Assembly (NCBI GenBank): GCA_902779075.1
Contig: CACZAK010000158.1
Span: forward strand, 1-9,989
Source of the DNA: an uncultured bacterium
Lineage (GTDB): Bacteria; Verrucomicrobiota; Kiritimatiellia; RFP12; UBA1067
DNA: 9,989 nucleotides
Direction of reading: 5' to 3'
Below, piece after piece: positions 1 through 7,900 of this stretch (positions within the stretch are counted from its first letter, which is position 1; the number at the start of each line of letters is the position of its first letter). A program made the position numbers and the translations under genes. The notes under the pieces were generated by a model that was not told the DNA's origin, made no database searches, and saw only the letters and a list, made by a program, of their open reading frames with translations.

Positions 1-285
1 CTTGACGCCGGTCAGCGTCGCCTTGCGCGGGAATTCCCAGGCCAGGACGCGGCCGTTGCCGAGGTTGCCGGCCGCCGATGTGTTCGCGTAGCCGTCGCAA
101 AATATGAAGTCGGTGTAGGGCCTGTCGGCGGCGATGTACTTGGGACGGGAAATGGCGTCGGGCGATGCCGTAAGCGTCGACCAGGTCGATGTGGTCCATT
201 CGCCCTGCGCTGTCGCCGCCCAAACGCTTGCCGCCGCCATCGCCGCGAGACACACAAGACCACACGCAAGTTTTCTTATGGACAT
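1..285 (-). CDS. Exported protein of unknown function, 5' part only (runs off the left edge)
   Basis: Only the first 95 codons lie in the window, and the frame is open to the edge. The start is ATG at 285-283, chosen because a perfect AGGAGG lies 5 nt upstream. Residues 1-24 form a Sec-type signal peptide: a short basic start (MSIRK), an Ala/Leu/Val-rich core and a cleavage site near SVWA-A. The core resembles that of the large upstream gene (KLA-x-G near the start, AASV-W/Y-AA at the end), so the two are probably exported the same way. The mature start is rich in Thr, Ser, Trp and Asp and includes GNLGNGRVLAWEFPRKATL (residues 74-92). This looks like the start of a beta-sandwich, perhaps discoidin or galactose-binding-like, but that is a guess. 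It has its own promoter and a possible operator, so it is unlikely to depend on read-through from the upstream gene. Family not recognised. Confidence 0.85.
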   Translation of the reverse strand, partial: MSIRKLACGLVCLAAMAAASVWAATAQGEWTTSTWSTLTASPDAISRPKYIAADRPYTDFIFCDGYANTSAAGNLGNGRVLAWEFPRKATLTGVK

Positions 286-290
286 AATAT

Positions 291-296
291 CCTCCT
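291..296 (-). promoter_or_regulatory. Ribosome binding site of the left-edge gene
   Basis: The minus strand reads AGGAGG at 296-291, then a 5-nt spacer (ATATT) before the ATG at 285. This is a full-consensus Shine-Dalgarno sequence and fixes the start of the partial gene. Confidence 0.85.
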
Positions 297-300
297 CAAG

Positions 301-324
301 ATTTTGGTGAAATTTTACCAAAAT
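301..324. promoter_or_regulatory. 24-bp palindrome, candidate operator over the -10 box
   Basis: Arms ATTTTGGT (301-308) and ACCAAAAT (317-324) are perfectly complementary. The inner 8 bases also pair except for one G-T position, so all 24 bp form a near-perfect palindrome. It covers the predicted -10 box (312-317) and the expected transcription start near 305, which is the classic place for a repressor operator. The symmetric A/T-rich arms with a GGT/ACC core suit a dimeric helix-turn-helix repressor, but no regulator gene is in the window and the family cannot be named. The sequence lies at the start of the transcript, and only part of it would be transcribed, so an RNA hairpin is less likely than a DNA site. 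Confidence 0.55.
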
Positions 325-340
325 ATGCTGAATTTGCCAA
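312..340 (-). promoter_or_regulatory. Sigma-70-like promoter of the left-edge gene
   Basis: On the minus strand TTGGCA (340-335) and TAAAAT (317-312) are separated by exactly 17 bp. Each box differs from the consensus (TTGACA, TATAAT) by one base. Transcription would start near 305, giving a leader of about 20 nt that contains the Shine-Dalgarno site. The -35 box shares bases with the stem-loop at 336-363, and the -10 box lies inside the palindrome at 301-324. Confidence 0.6.
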
Positions 341-363
341 CCCCTGCTGCAGTAGGGGTTGGC
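336..363 (-). terminator. Stem-loop after the giant gene, probable terminator or 3'-end hairpin
   Basis: Arms GCCAACCCCT (336-345) and AGGGGTTGGC (354-363) form a perfect 10-bp GC-rich stem with an 8-nt loop. It starts about 35 nt after the stop codon of the giant gene. On the minus strand the bases after the stem are AAATTCAGCATATTTTGG, so there is no proper U-tract directly at the stem. It may be a weak or factor-assisted terminator, or an mRNA 3'-end protector. Its left arm overlaps the -35 box of the next gene. Confidence 0.5.
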
Positions 364-397
364 TCTTGAAGCGCATGGAAGCAGTGGCGAAAATGAC

Positions 398-1951
398 TTA
401 CCGCAGCAAGATGAAGAAGCCCGGCTTGGTGGTCATTGTAGCCCAAGGCGTGTTGCCGTAGCCACCGAGATTGACGCGCTTGCCGTGATAGCCAATCTTG
501 CAGTTGGGCTCGTTGCGGAAATCGCTTGCCGGATCACCCGCGTCAATGGCCGGGGACTGCCCCGCCCTGCAATACTCATCAACTAACTCGCCGGTCTTCT
601 CGTCGAAATAGCCGCGCCCGCCGCGGAGATGGACGTTGACGTTCTCGAGCGCCGCGTAGGTGGCATCGATCGTCGCCGCCGTCCAGTCCCAGAAGATGAG
701 ATTGCCACTCTTCTTGACGAGATTCGTCATTGCAACGGATTCCGTCACGAGGAGCGGGTCGCCGAAGACGACCCCGCCCAGGAAGTTCGTGGTCGCGGTC
801 GCGGCGCAGGTGATGGAATTGGTGCCTTCCTCGCCGAAGAGCGTGTAGGAGACATTGCAGACGCTAGCCCCGCGCAGCGAGATGTCACTGCCGCGGGTCG
901 AAGACAATCCGCCAAGTATGTTCCCGAAGAAGATCGAGTTGTGGACGTTCGCCGTACCGAGGATGAGATTCAGTCCCGCCGTTGTTTCGTACCCGTCCGC
1001 AAGGTTGTAGGCGAAGGTGCACCGCTCCACGTCAACCGTGCCCGAAGCGCTGCCAAACTGGACCACCAGCGGACCCGAGGCGTTGTTGCCTGCGGAGTAG
1101 TCCTTCCAGACAACTTCGTCGCCGTTCGCCACCCATGCGCAGTTGGTGAACGCGGACCCCTCGGCGCCGGAAACGAGCCGCACCGTTCCGCCATGGCCCG
1201 CCGAATAGCGCACGGTGCCGAAATTCGCCGCAAACCGGCAGCCGACGGCAGAGACCGGGGCGGAGGAATAGACGGCGCTGCCGGAGCAGTTGCCGGTTGA
1301 CGGATCGCCCGAGTTTGCACCGCCAGGGGAGCGGAGATAGATGCCGTTATGGACGAAATAGCAATTCTCGATGCGGAGGGACTTGAGCGACGAGGCGTTG
1401 ATGCCGCCGCCCTGCGGAGCGACGCCGCCATCCATCCCGGTCTTGACTCGATTGCCGCGGAAGACGCAGTTCGCGAAGGTGACGACCGTCGTCGCCGCCG
1501 TGCCCGAGACGCGTGCTCCCTTGCCGGAGGGATCCGTCGCCCGACCCATGCCGTTCGTGATGAAGTGGCAGTCCGAGACGAGCATGTCGCCGGCGCCGGT
1601 CTTGATGAGTCCGCAGTTGAGCGACCGCGTAAAGTAGATGCGCTCGATGGAGACGGACGCGGAGTTGGCGATGGTCAGGCAGTCGGTCACTTCGCCGCCG
1701 TCGATCACCGAACGGAACCCGTGCTCTCGCTCCGCCGCCGAATTCTCCCAGCCGTGGAAGCCGCCTTTCACGGAAAGCGGATTGGCGGCGTTCAGCGTGA
1801 CCGATCCGACCGTGAGCACGTTCGTTCCGGCAATCCAGATCTCGTTCTTCGACGCGCTCACGAGCGAGAACGCCGACCTCAGGTTCGGCACGGCGTCCGA
1901 CCAGTTCTCGCCCGTTCCCGCGCCAATCGCGCCGGGACGCACGTGGATGAC
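398..1951 (-). repeat. Beta-helix module C and C-terminus
   Basis: Residues about 2532-3048. It opens with VIHVRPGAIG, WSDA and NEIWIAG, and has coil motifs FITN, FRGN, FVHN, FAAN, FAYN and FFGN, then SPAIDAGDP (2997-3005) and VNLGGYGNTPWATM. Unlike modules A and B, no Ig-like spacer follows. The protein ends about 10 residues later with the hydrophobic tail KPGFFILLR. Confidence 0.7.
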
Positions 1952-4900
1952 GTTCGCCGGACCGCCCTTGCCCCACCACGGCGGCAGATCCTTCGTGACC
2001 GGAGTCTCCACGCTCGTCGCCTCGGCGACGGTGCCGTTGGCGGAAAGGATGACCTTCGCCCAGATCGACCCCGGCTCATAGTAGGCGTTGATCGGGCAGT
2101 CGACGACGGTGCCGTTCGCAAGCCCGGAAAGCGTGTTCATCAGCATCCAGCTGCTGCCGTCCGTGGAGACAAGCACATTCGCCGTCGCGAAGAACGCCCC
2201 TTCGCCGCCGACGGTGAAATGCACCGTTGGCCTGGAGTATTCCTCGTCGAAAGTGATAGTCACCGGGCCGTCGACCGCAGGCTCGCCGGCGGCGCTCTTG
2301 GACGCCTGCACCGTTCCGCCGTAGGCTCCCGCGTTCACGATTCCACCGTTGGGCGTCGGCTCGCTGCCGACCGGATCCAGAGGGTCGCCGGCGTCGATAG
2401 CCGGCGAATTGGTCTCGCCCGAAACGTGCTCGACGCCGTCATTGGTGAAGTAGCCCGTCGACGAAAGCGCATGGACGTCTATGCCCAGCACCTCGTCGAG
2501 CTTCGTCTTGTCGAACTGGCGAAGTTTTCTTGCGTTGCTGATAATGACCAGAAGATCGCTGACGTCATTGGTGGATGAGACAAGCTCGGGATTGCCGAAC
2601 CTAACACCCGAGCCAAACAAAAGGGTGCCATCGACTACAGACGAATACGAAGACGGGCCATCGGCCGACAAAAGCGAATAGGAGACCTCGGCATGAGCAA
2701 CATCGGCCATCAGCGCGAGGTCCGCGCCGCCGGAGTTGGAGGAATGGACGATGTTGTTGGCGATAATCGAGTTCTTGATCACGGCCGTGCCCTTTGCGAC
2801 GGTGACGCCGGCGGAGGATTTCGAGTTGTCCGAGAAGTTGCAGGCGAGCGTGCAGTTGCTGATGGTGACGCGGTCGGTCTCTGCGGCCAAGTTGATGGCG
2901 ATCTGCCCGCCGTTGCTTCCGCCGACTGGAATCGCAGTCTCGTCGCGCCAGTGGTAGTCTTCTTCGTTGCCGGCGAAGACGCAGTGGTCGAAGAGCGTCC
3001 CGCCGCTCGTCCCGGCGACGCGCACAATGCCGCCGCGGTTGTCGTAGCCGCTGCCGCGGTTGCCGCGGAACGTGCAGCCTTTCACGGTCGCCGCAGCATT
3101 GTTGATGTACAATGCCGCGCCAGCCTGTCCGTCGCGCCCCTCGTTCCACAGGTTTGCGGCCGTCCACGCGAGACCGTTGGTGAGGAAGATCGTGTCGGTT
3201 ATCAGGACGGAGCCGAAAGTCGCGACATGGAGACCCTGGCCATTGCCGACATTGGTGGCAGTGCCATAGTTGCCGGAAACGACGCTGTTGGAGATGACAA
3301 GTTTGGCATCGGTGGTTCCCGTAAGCGAAAGCCCGATTCCGTTTTGGCTGGCAGACGATGTATGGTTGCCGACAATCTCGCAATTGAGGATCGAGAGGTC
3401 GCCGACGCCAGTCTTGACGATGCCGCGCACACCGTTGAATATCCTGAGGCCATCGAGGACGACGGGCACCCCCGCCGCATTGGAAAACGGCAGGACCGTA
3501 TAGGTGGCCTGCCCGTCGAGTGTCGACTTCGCGCCGGCGATACGCTCGCCGGGGAGGGTCTCGGCACCGGTAAATCCGCCGCGGATCACGGTCGGAACGG
3601 CAAAGGCGAAGGTCGCGGGGCTGGCGTTGAGCGCGATGTCGCCGGCAATCCAGATTTCGTTCCTGAGTTCAGTCAGCGCCGCGAGCGCGTCCGCCCACGA
3701 CGTGAACGCGTCGGACCAGCTCGTGCCGTCGTTCTTGCTGCCAATCGCGCCAGGACGCAAGTGAATCACGTTGTCGGGCCCCTTCTTGCCCCACCACGGC
3801 GGAAGCGTCCCCAAAACGTCGGAGCTCGCCACGGTCGACTCACTCGTCTGCCCCGCGCCGGAGACCACTACCTTCACCTGGATGGTGTCGCCGGGGATGT
3901 AGTAAACGGGGACCAAGAAGGTCTTGGTCTGCCCGTTGACCAGTCCGCCAATCGCTCCGGAGACATCCTCCCAGGTCGTGCCGCCGTCGGTCGAGATGTA
4001 GACGACGCCATGCGCGGCGTATGTTCCGCTTCCGCCCATCGTGAACGAGACGGTCGGCATCGTGTAGCCGTCCGGGTCGTCCCACGTGATCGTAGGCGCA
4101 CCGACAACCTCGGGCGAGGCGGAAGGAGTGCGCGACGCCTGTTCGGTGTTGCCGTAACGCCCGAGATTGACACATCCGCCGTTGGGCGCGCTCTCGCGCG
4201 AGAAGTCGCTCTCGGGATCGCCCGCGTCGATCGCCGGCGAGCGGACGCCCGCCTCGGCATAGTGGATGTCGCCTTCGGAGTCGAAGTAGCCCGCCTCGGA
4301 AAGAAGGTGGCAGTCGTCCACCGCCACGAAGAGCGGGTCGCCATAGGTCATCGCGTCGCCAAGCTTCGACACGCCGTTGACGAACGAGTAGGTCGCGCCG
4401 GTGTCGTCCGCGAGGAGCGTGTAGTCGATGTCGAACGACGCGTTGGCGCCGTCCGCGAAGTCAACGCCGTTCCCGAAGAAGATCGAGTTGCGGACGGCGA
4501 TCTGGCCCTTCACGCCCTTCACGCCCGCGCAGCCGCCCGCGGTGGCATTGGCGTTCGCCGTGAAGGTGCAGTTGGCAATCTCGGTGCGGCCCGCGTCTGA
4601 GGAATGTTCAATCATCACCGCCGCGCCGTTCGCGCCGTCAGTCTGGTTGCCGCGGAAGAGGCAGTTCTCGACTTTGTTCAACGCGTTGATGCCCGACGCG
4701 CGCACCGTGCCGTAGGTCACGCCGCTGCCGATGTTGCCGATGAAGTCGCACTCCTTGAGCTCGACCGCCGAGTTGTTCGCGTAGATCGCGCTCGTCTTTA
4801 CCTTCGACGAGGTCGCGAGCGTGTTGCCGTAGAAAAGCGTATTCTCGACCGAGACGCGCCGGGTCTGATAGGAATAGATTGCCGCCGCGCCGTCCGCCGC

Positions 4901-7900
4901 GTCCGTCGAGGAGTTGTTTTTGAAAATACTGTCCTTGACATACACTGAGCCCTCGTCGTATGGAGTTTTGTCGAGACCACGCACATAAAGCGCGTTGCCG
5001 TTCTCCTCGAAGACGCAGTCGTCAACGAAGACGTCGCCGGTCCAGCCGGTCTTGGAGACCGCCCTTGCCGGCGAGCCGCGGAAGTGGAGCCGCTCGAAAT
5101 GCGCGTTGCAACTGATTCTAAAGACCACGGCGGAGAACTGGCCGTCGCCGTCGATAACGGAGTATGAGCCCGGTTCGCGTTCCTCGATCGTCGATTCCGT
5201 CCCCTTGAAGCCGCCGCGGAAGATCTTGTTGCCATAGAACAATTTCTCAGTCGCGGCAGACGCAAGCACGTTCGAGCCGGCGATCCAGATTTCGTGGTTG
5301 ATATTCGTAGCAGCGGCGAGGTTAAGCGCCGTCGCGAAATCGACCGCGTCCGCCCACGAGGTGCCACCGTTTGAAGGCAGGCCGTCCGGCTTCACGTAGA
5401 TCGGCGTTCCGATGCGGAAGTTCGCGCCCGCGACGCCATGGTGGGCACCAATGCCCTTTGCCGCGACATAGCCGTTGCCGTGCCGGAGCGCGACCGCGTT
5501 GTAGAGATTGACGCCAGGCGAATTGTTCGCGCCGTAGAGAAGCTCGTAGTCCACCCCCTCCGTGAGCACGTTGCCGTCGTCGTCGCGGACGACGACCGGC
5601 GGCCGCACCTGCGCCTCTCCGAAATACGGGTAACACTTCTCGACTTCGATATGCAGGTCGGTATCGGAGGTGATCGAGACATTGTCGAAGAGCGAATAGC
5701 AGTTGCCGTGCGCGCCGACCGCGATCTTGACGGTCTGGAGCTTGTAGATGCCGCCCTCGGCAACCGTGAAGTCGGCCTGCACGGAGTGCCACGACGTCCC
5801 GTAGATGCGCATCTCGTTCGTGACGTTGCAAATCGACTGGACAGCATTGTTCGTGTCGACGAGCTGCCAGGAGTAGATCGTGTGGTCGGTGTTGTTCGCG
5901 GCGTGGTCGAACGTCAGCGTGTAGTTGCCGGCGGGCAGGGCAAGCCCTTCCTGGAAGAAGGCAGGGCCCTGGTAGGGACTCAAATAATGCCAGCCGCGCT
6001 CGTCGCTCGTCGTCGAATAGGTCCCGAGCCCTGCACCGCTGTGAGTCCGGTTCCAGCTCACCGGCATGAATGTCCTGGCGACCCCGTCATTGAAGGATCC
6101 CGAGCCCTCCTCGATGCCGGGGTCGGCGTTGAGAGCGCGCGCGATGTCGATTTTCTTGAGCATCTGCAGTTTCGCCGCGACCGGCGCCTCGGCGGTGAAG
6201 TTGACGGTGAAGAGGTCGGCGGAGCGCGGCGCGCCGTCCGGCAGGCCAAACCACTCCAACGCCTTCTCGCCGGTCGCCGGCGCATAGACGATCGACACCT
6301 CGTCGCCGACGCTCACCCATGCGCTCGCGCCGCCGCCGTTAATGGAGAGCGTACCATCGCCATGCAGCGTGCTGAGGTCGATGAACACCTCGACCTTGCC
6401 GCTCGTCGCGTTCCAGCGCATGTCGGGCGCGTTGAACGCCTCCGCCGGCGCGACGCCGTCGAAGCGCACCTTGTCCACTGCGGCATTGTAGGCGATTTCA
6501 CGCGCCGAAAGCGGGCAGTCGTAGAGGCGAATCGAGTAGAGTCGCCCCTCGTAGTTGTACTGCGATTCGCTTCCGCCGCCGATGGAGGCGCGTGTGAAAC
6601 TGGTGATCCAGTTCAGCTCGGCGGTTTGATACTTTTGGTTGCTGATACCGGTGGTGTGCGGGACTCCACCCTCGTAGAACAGCATCGGCGCATCGCTCCC
6701 GCCACCACCCGCGCCATACACGACGGAGAAGTCGTAGGTCGTGCCGGCGGCATCCAGGCCGGTCAGGATGTTGCGGGTTTCATTGTTTGCATGGTGGAAC
6801 CACAACTGGTTGGAGGAACGATACCAAGCGACGCGGTTCCAGCCGTAGCCGGAGAAGAACGGCATGCCGAGGCGGGAATTGGTGCTGCGGTACTTGATTT
6901 CCATCGTGAGATACTTGCCTGTCTTGTCGTTCGCGATGCCAGCGCAGCCGTGTGTCTCGAGGAATCCGCCGCCCCAGTCCGCGCGGTCGGTGAGCGTGAA
7001 GTCGAGGTTGCCCTTGAGGTCCTTCCAGGTAGTGGCCGCAGGGTCGAATGTGCCAGTCCCGACATTGTCGATTGCGTCCCAGTGGTTCATGAGCCCGTGC
7101 TGGACATACGAGCCCGAAGTAAACGCGGATGCGGCGGGAACGGCATAAATCGCAAACTCGTTGGTGACGACGCTCCTGTACGCGCCAAGGCCGGTCACGA
7201 TCGCCTTGCCCGTCCCGACGGCGTCATTGTCCTCGTAGGCGACGGTGTAGTCCACACCCTTCACGAGCAGCGCGGTGCCGGCGAGATTGGAGACGACGAC
7301 CGACGGCTCGAGCGCGGCGCCCGAATAGAACTGGTTGGGAATCCGCGCGACGGCAATGTCCGTCTCGTCGGGTCCTGCGATGAACGCCCCCGTGCCGGCA
7401 TTCTTGAAGAAGGTGGATGTCACGAAATCCCAGAGTCCGACAGCATTGCCGCGGACGGGCACGAAGTCGCGGACGAGCTCGCCGTCCTTCCACATCTTGA
7501 ACGAGTAGAGGGTGAACTTGGCCTTTTGCCCTCCACCACCGGACGCGAAGATGTGGAGGTTGTACGAGCCGTTGTACGCCAGCGAAATGGTGCTCGTCGC
7601 GGTGTTGCCGCCGACATTAAGATAGCAGTTGTCCGCGGCATTGGTGTTGATGGAGATGACATTGTCGACTCCGGCCTCGTACGGGTAGCGCAAGGACGTG
7701 CCGTTCTTGCCGATGAAATAGTACATGCCGTTCTGGAAGAGGCAGTACGAATTGCCTTGATTGTAAATCCCGGCGCCGAAGAACGACGTGTTGGCGGCAT
7801 TGTTGGTGGCGCAGAAGTGCATCTCGACGGCCGTCGTCGGACCCGGAACGATGCCGGTGTCGATGTACTGGGTGCCGGTGGAGGTGATGGACTTCACGCG

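Noticed and set aside
12..269. 85-residue minus-strand open frame near the left edge
   Set aside because: Out of frame with the partial gene at 1-285, which has a perfect ribosome site and signal peptide; the shadow is Arg/Pro/Thr-rich.
1924..3802. Possible CRISPR or short tandem array from the repeated 18-mer
   Set aside because: Only two copies about 1.8 kb apart, both coding for the same protein linker.
2693..4600. 635-residue plus-strand open frame, with similar ones at 1349-2578 and 629-1300
   Set aside because: Same codon-aligned antisense effect; low-complexity Arg/Ala/Val-rich products without recognisable domains.
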